From positions 122,847-186,846 of the forward strand of contig NZ_BATM01000020.1 in assembly GCF_000467185.1 (NCBI RefSeq): a DNA stretch of 64,000 nt, in the 5' to 3' direction. Below are positions 16,292-25,849 of the stretch, piece by piece. Each line of letters begins with the position of its first letter. Positions within the stretch are counted from its first letter, which is position 1. The translations under genes and the position numbers were made by a program. Below the pieces are notes generated by a model. That model saw only the letters and a program-made list of their open reading frames with translations. It did not search any database and was not told the DNA's origin. This DNA comes from Vibrio ezurae NBRC 102218. Its GTDB lineage: Bacteria > Pseudomonadota > Gammaproteobacteria > Enterobacterales > Vibrionaceae.

Positions 16292-17293
16292 TTATAATTC
16301 GTCGATGTAATTTCTCAGCTCTTGTTTTATCGCGTCGCTGGCAAAGCTTTGCTCAACACTATTGAGATAAATCGCGACATAATCTTTTTGTGAAAGATAG
16401 AACTGTTCACACACTTTTTGCACTTCTTGCGTCATCGTTGTATTGGATACTGTTCTATTGTCAGTATTGATAGTAACGGCAAGCCCTTGCTTATAAAAGC
16501 GCTTAGCAGGATGTGACTCAATATCTTGGACCGCTTTAGTTTGTACATTGCTACTAGGACAAGTCTCTAGACCCACATTGCCATTACGAACGGCTTTAAA
16601 GCCCCCTGAATGATCAATGATGTGGATGCCATGGCCAATACGTTCTGCTTTTAATAATTCAATCGCGTCTTGTACATTCTGACCGTTGCCTTGTTCTCCG
16701 GCATGGATAGTGACGTGGAAGCCTTTTTTACGTGCTGCTTTGGCTTCTTTGACAAAGTCATGGCAGAAACCAGCAAGTTCTGCACCTGCAAGGTCGAACG
16801 CTACCACGCCTTTACCTATGTATTTTGCACCCGCTTCAATGACCTGTGGAATGTCATCTTTTGGCATGGTACGCAAAATGCACAAAATGTAATTACCACG
16901 AATATCATAGTCAAGCTCTGCGCGTTTCATTCCTTTGACTACAGATGAAATGATTTGCTCAACCGTTAGCCCGTTGCGAACATGCAATAGGGGCGCAAAT
17001 CTCAGTTCAAGGTATTTAACGTTTTCTTTCGCGGCATCTTCAAAAACTTCGTAGGAAATTCTTTCAAGAGATTTTTTGGTTTGCATCACTTGAAGAGGCA
17101 ATTCAAAGCGAGTGAGGTACTCTTTCAGATCAACACACGTTTCAGGTGCAATCATCAGGTTACGAATCACTTCAACATCTTGGCTGGGTAATTCGATGTT
17201 TTGATCGTTAGCAAGATCAATGATGGTTTCTGGGCGAACACTACCATCTAAATGGCAATGTAAGTCAATTTTTGGCAGAGAGCAAAAATCCAT
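16292..17293 (-). CDS. add: Adenosine deaminase
   Basis: Converts adenosine (or deoxyadenosine) to inosine in purine salvage, in the cytoplasm. 333 residues, full family length. Metal and catalytic motifs are visible: [11 protein letters not shown] (about 8-18), HAGEQGNG (His and catalytic Glu, about 196-203), SNVQT and [10 protein letters not shown] (metal Asp, about 275-284). It is a stand-alone gene. The first codon is ATG 17293, preceded by AAAGGTGACG. Confidence 0.95.
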   Translation of the reverse strand: MDFCSLPKIDLHCHLDGSVRPETIIDLANDQNIELPSQDVEVIRNLMIAPETCVDLKEYLTRFELPLQVMQTKKSLERISYEVFEDAAKENVKYLELRFAPLLHVRNGLTVEQIISSVVKGMKRAELDYDIRGNYILCILRTMPKDDIPQVIEAGAKYIGKGVVAFDLAGAELAGFCHDFVKEAKAARKKGFHVTIHAGEQGNGQNVQDAIELLKAERIGHGIHIIDHSGGFKAVRNGNVGLETCPSSNVQTKAVQDIESHPAKRFYKQGLAVTINTDNRTVSNTTMTQEVQKVCEQFYLSQKDYVAIYLNSVEQSFASDAIKQELRNYIDEL

Positions 17294-17518
17294 AAGTCGT
17301 CACCTTTATTAAGAGACATTAATAAATAAAGACAATGACTTCATAATCAAAGGTTATTGGCCTTTGGTAGAAACTCCCACACCGTATCAGAGGGATTATA
17401 TGAAGCGCTATTGCGGGCTGATTCTAGCAACACAAACGCCTTGTTACAAACTGTAAAGAACAAGAAAAATGGGAAATTATTGTGAATCAATAACTTAATT
17501 GTAGTCTTGTATGACAAC

Positions 17519-17595
17519 TACCCAAACAGGGGTATATTTGGTCAAAATTGATTCAGGTCAATTATGCAATGTCGTTCCTACTTACAATCGCCAAA
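17519..17595 (+). promoter_or_regulatory. nirB promoter: NarP-type 7-2-7 site, FNR-type box, -10
   Basis: TACCCAA-AC-AGGGGTA (17519-17534) matches the NarL/NarP 7-2-7 inverted heptamer with one mismatch. TTGATTCAGGTCAA (17548-17561) is an FNR box with one mismatch. TACAAT at 17583-17588 is a plausible -10, which puts FNR about 41 bp upstream of the start, as in class II FNR promoters. This implies induction by anaerobiosis and nitrate/nitrite. The remaining sequence 17294-17518 shows nothing I can name. Confidence 0.7.
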
Positions 17596-17623
17596 GTTTC
17601 GTAAATTTTTAAAGGAATCCACT

Positions 17624-20182
17624 ATGAGCAAGATGAAGCTGGTTATCATCGGTAACGGCATGGTTGGACATCGTTATATTGAAGATCTTGTTGAAAAAAC
17701 AGATGTTTCAAAGCTGGATATTACTGTGTTCTGTGAAGAACCACGTATCGCCTATGACCGCGTCCACCTCTCTTCATATTTTTCTCACCATACCGCTGAT
17801 GAGCTTTCTCTTGTCAAAGAAGGTTTTTACGAGAAACACGGGCTTAACGTTTTGATTGGCGAGCGTGCGATTAACGTAAACCGCGAAAATCGTATTGTAC
17901 ACTCGAGTACAGGTCGTGAGGTGGCGTATGACAAATTGGTAATGGCGACAGGCTCTTATCCATTTGTGCCGCCGATTCAGGGTAATGAAAGCAAAGATTG
18001 CTTTGTCTATCGCACTATTGAAGATCTGAAATCCATTGAAGCGACCGCGAAAAACAGCAAAGTTGGTGTGGTTATCGGTGGTGGACTGTTAGGGCTGGAA
18101 GCGGCTGGTGCGCTACGTGCATTGGGCGTGGAAACACACGTGGTTGAGTTTGCGCCAAAACTGATGGCTGAACAGTTGGATCAAGCCGGTGGCGATCAAC
18201 TTCGTCAGAAGATTGAGCGTATGGGCGTTAAGGTTCACACCAGTAAAAATACTCTAGAAATTGCCCCACAAGGTAAAGAATTACGTAATGTCATGCGTTT
18301 TGCCGATGGCAGTGAACTTGAAACCGACTTTATTGTGTTCTCAGCCGGTATTCGTCCGCAAGATAAACTGGCGCGTCAAATGGCATTAGATATCGCGCCT
18401 CGCGGTGGTATTGCGATCAACAACCATTGCCAAACCTCAGATGACAACATTTATGCTATCGGTGAATGCGCGTCGTGGAATCAACATTTTTACGGGTTAG
18501 TTGCGCCGGGTTACAAAATGGCAACCGTAGCGGTAGACCATATTGTAGGCAATGAGAGTCAATTTGAAGGCGCAGACATGAGCGCAAAATTGAAACTACT
18601 TGGTGTAAAAGTAGGTTCAATTGGTGATGCAAATGGCCGTACACCTGGCTGTAAAAGCTTTGTTTATCAAAATGAAGAATTAGAAGTCTATAAGCGTTTA
18701 ATTGTTTCTGAAGATGGCAAAAAACTGCTTGGTGCGGTTATGGTGGGTGACACCTCTGACTATGGTGATTTATTGCAACTGATGCTCAATGAAATTGAGC
18801 TTCCAGAGCACCCAGACACCTTGATTCTACCGGCGCATGCTGGAGCCGAAAAACCAACACTTGGCGCCGATGCTCTGCCAGAGAGTGCGGTTATTTGTTC
18901 TTGTTTTGATGTAACAAAAGGCAAAATCGCACAAGCGGTCGCCGATGGTCACCATACTGTAGCGGATATTAAAGCCGTCACCGGCGCCGGCACGGGCTGT
19001 GGCGGTTGTATTCCTTTGGTGACGTCTGTACTTAATGCCGAGCTTGCTAAAGCGGGTGTCGAAGTGAAAAGCGATGTCTGTGAACACTTTGCTTATTCAC
19101 GCCAAGAGCTATTCCACCTTATTCGCATTGAAGAGATCAAAACCTTCGATGAATTATTAGAGAAATACGGCAAAGGTTACGGCTGTGAAGTGTGTAAACC
19201 TTTAGTGGGCTCTATTTTAGCCTCTTGCTGGGGCGAGCATATTCTTACGCCGCAACTGGTTAAGCTACACGATACCAACGATAACTTCTTAGGTAACATC
19301 CAAAAAGACGGCACTTATTCTGTTATCCCACGTATGGCTGGTGGTGAAGTGACTCCGCAAGCCTTGGCTGCATTGGCAAATGTAGCGGCGGAATACAACT
19401 TATACACCAAAGTAACTGGCGCACAGCGTATTGGTTTATTTGGCGCACACAAAGACGATCTTCCAGCGATTTGGCGCAAGCTGATTGAAGCAGGTTTTGA
19501 AACAGGCCAAGCGTACGCGAAAGCACTGCGTATGGCGAAAACCTGTGTTGGTTCAACGTGGTGTCGCTATGGCGTTCAAGACTCTGTGGGTCTTGGCGCT
19601 ATGATTGAGAATCGTTACAAGGGCATTCGCACGCCGCACAAAATGAAGTTTGGCGTATCGGGCTGTACTCGTGAATGTGCAGAAGCACAAGGTAAAGATT
19701 TAGGCATTATTGCCACTGATGCTGGCTGGAATATGTACGTATGCGGGAATGGCGGAATGAAACCGCGCCATGCAGACTTGTTGGCCTCTGATCTTGACCA
19801 AGCAACACTGATCAAATACATCGATCGTTTCATGATGTTTTACATTCGCACTGCGGCGCCACTGCAACGTACGTCGGTGTGGCTTGAAAATCTTGAAGGT
19901 GGCGTTGATTACTTACGTGACGTGATTGTGGAAGACAAACTCAATATCAACGCGCAACTTGAAGCGGACGTGGCGAAGCTGGTTGAAGAGTATCGCTGTG
20001 AGTGGACTGACACTATCAACGATGAGCAACAGTTGACTCGTTTCTCGCACTTTATCAACTCAGATCTACGTGATGATAACGTTGAATTTGTTGAAGCGCG
20101 TGAACAACACCGTCCGGCGACCTTTATGGAGAAGCATCCTGAAGCGAAGGGCAATATTTTTCACGAAGCGATCATTGATTAA
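17624..20182 (+). CDS. nirB: NADH-dependent nitrite reductase, large subunit
   Basis: Reduces nitrite to ammonium in the cytoplasm with NADH. The 852 residues contain an FAD/NAD(P)-binding module at the N-terminus (VIIGNGMVGHRY; second dinucleotide fold VVIGGGLLGLEAAG), a BFD-like 2Fe-2S domain (ICSCFDVTKGKI ... GAGTGCGGCIP), a ferredoxin half-domain, and the sirohaem/4Fe-4S domain with SGCTREC and YVCGNGG. ATG 17624 with AAGGA upstream is chosen; the open frame extends 20 codons further but without a ribosome site. First gene of nirB-nirD. Confidence 0.96.
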   Translation: MSKMKLVIIGNGMVGHRYIEDLVEKTDVSKLDITVFCEEPRIAYDRVHLSSYFSHHTADELSLVKEGFYEKHGLNVLIGERAINVNRENRIVHSSTGREVAYDKLVMATGSYPFVPPIQGNESKDCFVYRTIEDLKSIEATAKNSKVGVVIGGGLLGLEAAGALRALGVETHVVEFAPKLMAEQLDQAGGDQLRQKIERMGVKVHTSKNTLEIAPQGKELRNVMRFADGSELETDFIVFSAGIRPQDKLARQMALDIAPRGGIAINNHCQTSDDNIYAIGECASWNQHFYGLVAPGYKMATVAVDHIVGNESQFEGADMSAKLKLLGVKVGSIGDANGRTPGCKSFVYQNEELEVYKRLIVSEDGKKLLGAVMVGDTSDYGDLLQLMLNEIELPEHPDTLILPAHAGAEKPTLGADALPESAVICSCFDVTKGKIAQAVADGHHTVADIKAVTGAGTGCGGCIPLVTSVLNAELAKAGVEVKSDVCEHFAYSRQELFHLIRIEEIKTFDELLEKYGKGYGCEVCKPLVGSILASCWGEHILTPQLVKLHDTNDNFLGNIQKDGTYSVIPRMAGGEVTPQALAALANVAAEYNLYTKVTGAQRIGLFGAHKDDLPAIWRKLIEAGFETGQAYAKALRMAKTCVGSTWCRYGVQDSVGLGAMIENRYKGIRTPHKMKFGVSGCTRECAEAQGKDLGIIATDAGWNMYVCGNGGMKPRHADLLASDLDQATLIKYIDRFMMFYIRTAAPLQRTSVWLENLEGGVDYLRDVIVEDKLNINAQLEADVAKLVEEYRCEWTDTINDEQQLTRFSHFINSDLRDDNVEFVEAREQHRPATFMEKHPEAKGNIFHEAIID

Positions 20183-20196
20183 TAAGGGGAGTCACG

Positions 20197-20520
20197 ATGA
20201 GTTATCAATCTATCTGTAATATCGACGATATTGTTCCGGGAACAGGCGTTTGTGCATTAGTGGACGGCCAGCAAGTTGCGGTATTTCGACCTGCACAGGA
20301 TGAGAAGGTGTTTGCCATTTCAAATACAGATCCTTTTGCACAATCTAATGTGCTTTCTCGTGGGCTGATTGTGGAACACAAGCAAGAGCTATGGGTTGCG
20401 AGTCCATTAAAGAAACAACGCTTTAACTTGAGCACAGGCGTGTGTATGGAAGACGAACGTTTTAATGTTCGTACTTTTAAAGCGCGTGTTGTTAAAGGTT
20501 TGGTTGAAATTTCTGCCTAA
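20197..20520 (+). CDS. nirD: Nitrite reductase, small subunit
   Basis: 107 residues. Rieske-like fold subunit of the NirBD enzyme. The enteric-type NirD lacks the Cys/His cluster ligands, and none are seen here. Typical segments are DDIVPGTGVCALVDGQQVAV and a C-terminal VVKGLVEI. It starts 15 bp after nirB with AAGGGGAGTCACG as ribosome site, so it is clearly in the same operon. Confidence 0.95.
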   Translation: MSYQSICNIDDIVPGTGVCALVDGQQVAVFRPAQDEKVFAISNTDPFAQSNVLSRGLIVEHKQELWVASPLKKQRFNLSTGVCMEDERFNVRTFKARVVKGLVEISA

Positions 20521-20535
20521 AAGATTAAATAGCGA

Positions 20536-20586
20536 AAAGGTTCCTTGCTTTGCTTTGCTTTGCTTCGTTGAAGTACGGGAGCCTTT
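20536..20586 (+). repeat. Four-copy TTGCT repeat within a hairpin between nirD and nirC
   Basis: TTGCT is repeated four times without error at 20545-20564. The stretch lies between AAAGGTTCC (20537-20545) and GGGAGCCTTT (20577-20586), which can pair imperfectly to form a terminator- or attenuator-like stem. Confidence 0.5.
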
Positions 20587-20634
20587 GACTATTCAATTTT
20601 AACTTTTAATTTTAACTTTTATATGGATAGCAAC

Positions 20635-21468
20635 ATGAATGATTTTAAACCTGCAGAGTTTGTTCAAACAATGGTCGATGTTGGAGAGGCCAAAGTAAAA
20701 ACCAGCACTAGAGATTTGATCCTACGCGGCATTATGGCCGGCATTATCTTGTCTTTGGCGGTCGTTGTCGCGATCACAGCGATAGTTCAAACTGGCATTG
20801 GTGTCGTGGGGGCATTGGTCTTTCCGGTAGGTTTTTGTATTTTAAGTCTAATGGGTTATGACTTGGTAACAGGCGCTTTCGGTTTAGCGCCGCTGGCAAA
20901 ACTGGATAATCGTCAAGGTGTCACTTGGGGTAAAATTTTACGTTGTTGGGGGCTTGTGGGGTTAGGTAACCTTATCGGTTCGCTGATTGTTGCTTATTTA
21001 ATTGCGGTATCTCTTACGGCTAATTTTTCAATCGAACCTAACGCCGTAGCACAAAAATTTATTGCCGCTTCTACTGCACGTACCGTCGGTTTTGAAAACC
21101 TAGGGGCGGATGGCTGGATCACCTGCTTCGTGCGTGGCATTTTCTGTAACTTGATGGTGTGTCTTGGTGTGATTGGTAATATGACTGCGCGCACCGTAGC
21201 TGGTAAAGTGACAGCGATGTGGTTACCTATCTTTATCTTCTTTGCTTTGGTGTTTGAGCATACCGTAGTCAATATGTTCTTGTTCCCACTAGGCATGATG
21301 TTAGGCGCCGATTTTGGCATTGCAACTTGGTTGAACTTTAACCTCATTCCAACCATTCTAGGTAATATTGTCGGCGGATTGTTCTTTACCTGTATTCCTC
21401 TTTATCTGACTCATTTAAAAACAGCGCCATCTGTCGATGCGTCGAAAGAGCAAGCTGTAAAAGCATAG
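20635..21468 (+). CDS. nirC: Formate/nitrite transporter family protein (NirC)
   Basis: 277 residues, six-helix FNT channel that moves nitrite (possibly also formate or HS-) across the inner membrane. Family features: EAKVKTSTRD before helix 1, GNLIGSLIVAYL in helix 3, and FEHTVVNMFLFPLGM with the central pore His-Asn region. It lies 114 bp after nirD in the same direction, which supports the nitrite role. ATG 20635 is taken; an ATG four codons upstream is possible. Confidence 0.88.
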   Translation: MNDFKPAEFVQTMVDVGEAKVKTSTRDLILRGIMAGIILSLAVVVAITAIVQTGIGVVGALVFPVGFCILSLMGYDLVTGAFGLAPLAKLDNRQGVTWGKILRCWGLVGLGNLIGSLIVAYLIAVSLTANFSIEPNAVAQKFIAASTARTVGFENLGADGWITCFVRGIFCNLMVCLGVIGNMTARTVAGKVTAMWLPIFIFFALVFEHTVVNMFLFPLGMMLGADFGIATWLNFNLIPTILGNIVGGLFFTCIPLYLTHLKTAPSVDASKEQAVKA

Positions 21469-21496
21469 TGCTTAGGTAACGGTTTTTGGATAATGA

Positions 21497-21540
21497 AATG
21501 GTTTTGTGATGAGCATTCATTACAAAACCATTATTTATAA
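21497..21540 (+). terminator. Hairpin after nirC
   Basis: An 11-bp stem AATGGTTTTGT / ACAAAACCATT (21497-21507, 21522-21532) followed by ATTTATAA. It is a weak T tract, so it may allow read-through into cobA. Confidence 0.6.
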
Positions 21541-21614
21541 GTGACCGAAACTGCTATCGGAAAATAATAAACGTGACCGGGTCACTTGTTGTAAGTGAAA
21601 TTGCGAGCTTTTAT

Positions 21615-22379
21615 ATGACATTAAAATCAACTCAATCACCAACACATCCTTGTGGGTTTGTTTCTTTAGTGGGGGCCGGTCCTGGCGATCCTGATCTATT
21701 AACTGTAAAAGCACTACGTTTGATTCAAAACGCTGAGGTAGTGGTTTACGATCGTTTAGTGTCAGATGAGATCATGGCACTGGTTAATTCAGAGGCTGAG
21801 CGTATTTATGTTGGTAAGCGCCTTAACCATCACTGCGTTGCGCAAGATCAGATAAATCAAGTATTGGTCGAGCAAGCTCAGCAAAACAAACAGGTCGTAC
21901 GTTTAAAAGGCGGCGATCCATTTATCTTCGGACGTGGCGGGGAAGAGTTGGAGAAGTTGGCGTCTGAGCACATCCCATTTGAAGTGGTTCCCGGCATCAC
22001 AGCCGCCGCTGGGTGTACTGCTTACGCGGGTATTCCCTTGACCCATCGCGATCATGCGCAAAGTGTGCATTTTATCACCGGTCACTTGAAAAAAGAGGGC
22101 ATGGATATTGACTGGGCAAGTCTATCCAAAGGCAATACGACGCTAGTGTTTTATATGGGATTGAAAGAAAGTCCCAATATTCAACAAAAGCTGATAAGTG
22201 CTGGTCTGTGCCAGCAAACTTCCATTGCAATTATTGAACGCGGCACTACCTCGCAGCAGCGAGTACTGACTGGCGAGCTTTCGCAGTTATCAAGCCTTGC
22301 CAAGCAGGCGGTCAGCCCTTCGTTGATTGTGGTGGGTAGCGTGACTAGCTTGCATTCTCAACTGAGTTGGTTTCGTTGA
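21615..22379 (+). CDS. cobA: Uroporphyrinogen-III C-methyltransferase
   Basis: 254 residues. Methylates uroporphyrinogen III to precorrin-2, the first step to sirohaem, the cofactor of NirB. Motifs in order: [61 protein letters not shown] and [20 protein letters not shown]. It has only the methyltransferase domain, so precorrin-2 oxidase/chelatase must be elsewhere. ATG 21615 matches the family N-terminus; an upstream GTG frame start at 21573 overlaps a GTGACC/GGTCAC palindrome. Its position after nirBDC suits joint use. Confidence 0.93.
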   Translation: MTLKSTQSPTHPCGFVSLVGAGPGDPDLLTVKALRLIQNAEVVVYDRLVSDEIMALVNSEAERIYVGKRLNHHCVAQDQINQVLVEQAQQNKQVVRLKGGDPFIFGRGGEELEKLASEHIPFEVVPGITAAAGCTAYAGIPLTHRDHAQSVHFITGHLKKEGMDIDWASLSKGNTTLVFYMGLKESPNIQQKLISAGLCQQTSIAIIERGTTSQQRVLTGELSQLSSLAKQAVSPSLIVVGSVTSLHSQLSWFR

Positions 22380-22714
22380 TGTCTAAGGTGTTTATATATC
22401 GGAGCTGAATAACTAGAGCAAGCGCTCGCTGCTGATTCAATGGCTCTATTTTTGTTTATATTTCACTCGCAAAGTGTATTAGGCGTTGTTTGCTAGAGGT
22501 ATGGTATTGGAGTGATGCTTTATATGTATAAATCAGGCAGATAAAAGACGGTTAGATTACGTTATTTTCAGTTTCGATTGTGATGTATGTAGAGTTTTCA
22601 TAGATTGACGGCATGAATGATAGGAAAATAATCCATTGTTACTATAACAAGTTGTAATATTAACGCTTAGAAAGATTACTCAACGTAGCCATTACTTTAG
22701 CAAGGAAGCTAGAC
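22380..22714. other. Intergenic region without recognised features
   Basis: 335 bp of AT-rich sequence between cobA and a hypothetical gene. A GC-rich GAGCAAGCGCTCGCTGC stretch near 22418 could fold, but has no terminator T run. No open frame or known RNA is apparent. GCAAGGAAG just before 22715 is the next gene's ribosome site. Confidence 0.4.
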
Positions 22715-23557
22715 ATGAAAAAGCCTTCTCTGAGGGTTGCGACATTCTCAGGAACTGTAGTGTATTTCTTAGGGTTAATGTTAGTGACAACACTTTCAAC
22801 CTATCAAGGATACTCTGCGTCTATTGCTCAAGCATCCTTCTTTGAACATAGCTGGAAGTGGATAGTCAGTATCCTCTTTTGTTGGGGGTTATTGCTGATA
22901 TTTGTAACCAGTGCCAGACAAACATTGAGAGCGATTTGGGCGTTGGTGGCGATTATCGCTGCACTAGCGATTGGGTGTTTTGCTCGCTCGCACAGCAAAG
23001 ATCCTGTGCAAGATGATCCTGTCCCTTCGATGAGTGTGATGGCGACGACATTGCAACATACTCCCGAGCCTATCGTACTTCCACAACCGACCGCATTAAG
23101 CTCAAGCTTTCAACAAGCGGTTATGGAATCAGGGTGGTATTCCATCTTGGATCTTTCACGCCTGCAATACGATCGTAACTTGATTGAAAGCTACGCAATT
23201 ATCAAGGACACACGCTCCGTTATTTTTGATCATTTACTAAAAAATCAACAGAAAATACATATTCTAGAACAGCGACTTTATGAGAATGAAGCGAGCGCTG
23301 AAATTGAAGAAAACTATATTGATGCACAAATCCTACATGAGAAACAGCAAAAGAAACTGTGGGAATCCGAGTTGTCTGCCATCAAGGAAGTGCAAAGTAT
23401 CATTCAAATGCTCGATGCTAATCGAGAGGGGTGGGTGATACAAAATGGTACGATTATGTTCTATTCCAACGTCGATACGCGACAATTTGAAAATATTACC
23501 TCTAGAATCAAAGCCATCGCTGCTCATCAAAAAATGTTGATTGAAGGACAAAATTAG
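22715..23557 (+). CDS. Hypothetical membrane protein with coiled coil
   Basis: 280 residues. Three hydrophobic segments are seen at about 11-29, 48-66 and 71-91, followed by a polar region with a helical, Glu/Gln-rich stretch (about 160-240, including ILEQRLYENEASAEIEENYI) likely to form a coiled coil. ATG 22715 has a strong AAGGAAG site. I recognise no family. It could be a membrane-anchored scaffold, but that is only a guess from the shape. Confidence 0.65.
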   Translation: MKKPSLRVATFSGTVVYFLGLMLVTTLSTYQGYSASIAQASFFEHSWKWIVSILFCWGLLLIFVTSARQTLRAIWALVAIIAALAIGCFARSHSKDPVQDDPVPSMSVMATTLQHTPEPIVLPQPTALSSSFQQAVMESGWYSILDLSRLQYDRNLIESYAIIKDTRSVIFDHLLKNQQKIHILEQRLYENEASAEIEENYIDAQILHEKQQKKLWESELSAIKEVQSIIQMLDANREGWVIQNGTIMFYSNVDTRQFENITSRIKAIAAHQKMLIEGQN

Positions 23558-23901
23558 TCGGCAAATACGTCAATGCACCAGTATCACTGTATGACTGTGA
23601 ACTCCCTAGTGTGAATGGTACATTTGTTATTACGACTTAGTCTCAATTCATAGCCTTTAAGTTACCTCCACTCAGAGCACCCCCGCTCACTGTAAAGCTT
23701 CCTGAACCCATGATTTGTTTACCTACGCGCTAAATAGTCATTGGGCTGCAATGCTGTTCGATTTGATCGTTACTTCCTCAATACATTGTCGTCGTAGCAC
23801 TCAAACTTGAAGTGTGTGTCCTTAAATAGTTAGGGTGTAAATTTCATGACTTAGTCTCTTTGTTGTAAATTGAAGATGTTATTTGTATTTAGGAGCCTGG
23901 A
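23558..23901. other. Intergenic region with one tiny Gly/Ser-rich frame
   Basis: 344 bp. The only item of note is a 22-codon minus-strand frame at 23643-23711 (MGSGSFTVSGGALSGGNLKA...), with a weak AGG about 10 nt upstream. Nothing else is recognised; the frame is not listed as a gene. Confidence 0.3.
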
Positions 23902-24303
23902 ATGAGCAATGTGGTTAAGCAGAAAATTGGGAATGTCGCTTTAGTTGTCGAAAACTACGATGATGCTATTGCGTTTTATACTCAAAAATTAAGTTTTACT
24001 TTGGTTGAAGATACCGACCTTGGAGGTGGGAAGCGCTGGGTACAAGTCTCACCACCGAATTCCGATGGTACAAACTTGTTACTGGCACAGGCCAGTAGTG
24101 AAGAGCAGAAAATGGCAATTGGGAATCAAACGGGTGGGCGCGTATTTTTATTTTTGCAGACCAACGATTTTTGGCGAGACTACCAAGCAATGCAAGAAAG
24201 GGGCGTTATCTTCCATGAAGAACCACGAGTGGAGGACTATGGAACCGTCGTGGTGTTTGAAGATTTATACGGAAATAAATGGGACTTACTGCAACTCAAT
24301 TGA
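23902..24303 (+). CDS. VOC (glyoxalase/bleomycin-resistance) superfamily protein
   Basis: 133 residues with the paired beta-alpha-beta-beta-beta modules of the vicinal-oxygen-chelate fold: IGNVALVVENYDDAIAFYTQ then a C-terminal VVVFEDLYGNKWDLLQLN. The usual metal-binding His of the first strand is replaced (NVALVV), so metal binding or enzymatic activity is uncertain. TAGGAGCCTGGAATG gives a clear start. Single gene followed by a terminator. Confidence 0.82.
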   Translation: MSNVVKQKIGNVALVVENYDDAIAFYTQKLSFTLVEDTDLGGGKRWVQVSPPNSDGTNLLLAQASSEEQKMAIGNQTGGRVFLFLQTNDFWRDYQAMQERGVIFHEEPRVEDYGTVVVFEDLYGNKWDLLQLN

Positions 24304-24359
24304 GTGTTTAGATTAGGTGTGTATTTGTAATATATTCATATGCAAATTATTGGATTTGG

Positions 24360-24395
24360 ATGCCCGCTCGCTACCTCGGGCATTTGTCTTTTTAT
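24360..24395 (+). terminator. Intrinsic terminator after the VOC gene
   Basis: ATGCCCG / CGGGCAT stem (24360-24366, 24377-24383) followed by a T-rich run. Confidence 0.75.
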
Positions 24396-24534
24396 TATTT
24401 TTTAGAAGTATAAATAGACCTTATATGCACGCTGTTTTATATTTAATTTCGGTTAATCCTTTATCTTTAGTATTTATGGTTGCTCACAAAATCAATACGA
24501 TATTTTGTTCTTTATGTTTTTTTAGGAAAATTTA

Positions 24535-24582
24535 TTGATTGTCATCAATAAGATTTGAATGAAGATGCGCATAATACCGCCT
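24535..24582 (+). promoter_or_regulatory. FNR-type promoter of the yjiH-yjiG-peptidase operon
   Basis: TTGATTGTCATCAA (24535-24548) matches the FNR consensus TTGAT-N4-ATCAA exactly. CATAAT at 24570-24575 is a plausible -10, giving a start site near 24582 and an FNR centre about 41 bp upstream. The rest of the 323-bp gap (24304-24626) holds only the preceding terminator and AT-rich sequence. Confidence 0.72.
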
Positions 24583-24626
24583 AAAGGGCATTTCTATATG
24601 CTGTTGTTAACTAAAAAGAGGTGGTT

Positions 24627-25373
24627 ATGACTCAGCCGTTTGATAAAGACGCTAAAGTCGGAATTGGTAGTTACGTGGCGTTAGCTTTTGCTGTCGTGTT
24701 TTTTTCTGGATTCATGCAATCAAATGAGTGGTATGGGGTTTTTGACTTTACAACTCTAAATGGTTCTTTTGGTAAGGTTGCTTATTCAGTGTCTGAAACG
24801 GCGGATGGTGTGCAGGCTGCTACAACCTCTTTACGTGGTAAAGGTGGTAGTGGTGCTCGTGACGGTTTCATTTTTGCATTAACTCTTATCCCAACCGTGA
24901 TGTTTGCTCTAGGTATGATCAACGTTCTTGAGCATTACGGTGCTCTTAACGCTGCTCGTCGACTGTTGACTCCTCTTCTTCGTCCATTAATTGGTATCCC
25001 AGGTAACTCAGGTCTAGCGTTGATTGCTTCCTTGCAAAGTACCGATGCGGGTGCGGCAATGACTCGTCAGTTAAAAGATGAAAAGCATTTAACTAAGCGT
25101 GAAACTGATATCTTTACCATGTTCCAATTTACCGCAGGTGCTGCAATTGTGAACTTCTTCTCGTCAGGCGCAGTGTTGTTTACTTTGACAAACCCTGATG
25201 GCTCTATTGCGGTTCCGTCGTCGATTGGTCTGGCTGTAATTGTTATGTTCGCCTTTAAGTTTATTGGTGCAAACTTGTTCCGAGTTTATCTAAACATTAC
25301 TGAAGGTAAAGAAGGTCAAGGCAACGAGAAGAAAGATAAGCAAGAGAAAACATTGACTGAGGAGACAGCATAA
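24627..25373 (+). CDS. yjiH: YjiH-like nucleoside-recognition (gate) domain membrane protein
   Basis: 248 residues, inner membrane. It has the gate/SpmA-like segment GNSGLALIASLQSTDAGAAM and the TRQLKDEKHLTKRETDIF stretch, as in E. coli YjiH, plus a charged C-terminal tail (EGKEGQGNEKKDKQEKT). In E. coli yjiH-yjiG precede iadA (isoaspartyl dipeptidase); here they precede an M20 peptidase, so peptide or amino-acid uptake or export is a reasonable guess. ATG 24627 is 6 nt after AGAGG. The last base overlaps the yjiG start. Confidence 0.82.
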   Translation: MTQPFDKDAKVGIGSYVALAFAVVFFSGFMQSNEWYGVFDFTTLNGSFGKVAYSVSETADGVQAATTSLRGKGGSGARDGFIFALTLIPTVMFALGMINVLEHYGALNAARRLLTPLLRPLIGIPGNSGLALIASLQSTDAGAAMTRQLKDEKHLTKRETDIFTMFQFTAGAAIVNFFSSGAVLFTLTNPDGSIAVPSSIGLAVIVMFAFKFIGANLFRVYLNITEGKEGQGNEKKDKQEKTLTEETA

Positions 25374-25840
25374 TGAGCGAAGTCAAAGCGAAAAAACCTA
25401 TGGTGACAGATATCTTTGTTGAGGGTGCTAAAAAAGGCTGGGTTATCGCAACTACCTCAACCGTTCCAAATGTTTTAATGGCGTTTGTTATCATCAAAGC
25501 ATTGCAAATTACGGGTGCTCTAGATCTTATGGGTTCTATCTTTGCTCCTGTGATGGCCGTTTTTGGTCTGCCGGGCGAAGCTGCTGCTGTGTTAATTGGT
25601 GCTTGGATGTCAATGGGTGGCGCAGTGGGCGTGGTTATTACTTTGTTTGACCAAGGTATTTTAAATGGTACTCATATTGCGATTCTGGCTCCTGCTATTT
25701 ACCTGATGGGCTCACAAGTTCAGTATATGGGTCGTATCATGGGGCCAATCGGAACAGAAGCTCGTTACATTCCAGTGATGATTGCGATTTCAATCATGAA
25801 CGCATTTGGCGCTATGTTTGTCATGAATATGATTCTTTAA
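25373..25840 (+). CDS. yjiG: YjiG-like gate-domain membrane protein
   Basis: 155 residues, partner of YjiH. Conserved blocks: FVEGAKKGWVIATTSTVPNV, LMAFVIIKALQITGALDLMG and LPGEAAAVLIGAWMSMGGAV. The shared base with yjiH (TAATG) indicates coupled translation and probably a two-subunit membrane complex analogous to SpmA/SpmB. The transported substrate is unknown. Confidence 0.83.
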   Translation: MSEVKAKKPMVTDIFVEGAKKGWVIATTSTVPNVLMAFVIIKALQITGALDLMGSIFAPVMAVFGLPGEAAAVLIGAWMSMGGAVGVVITLFDQGILNGTHIAILAPAIYLMGSQVQYMGRIMGPIGTEARYIPVMIAISIMNAFGAMFVMNMIL

Positions 25841-25849
25841 GGGCTCACG

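Noticed and set aside
24317..24538. 73-codon open frame after the VOC gene
   Set aside because: It runs through a clear terminator, has no ribosome site and a composition like non-coding AT-rich DNA.
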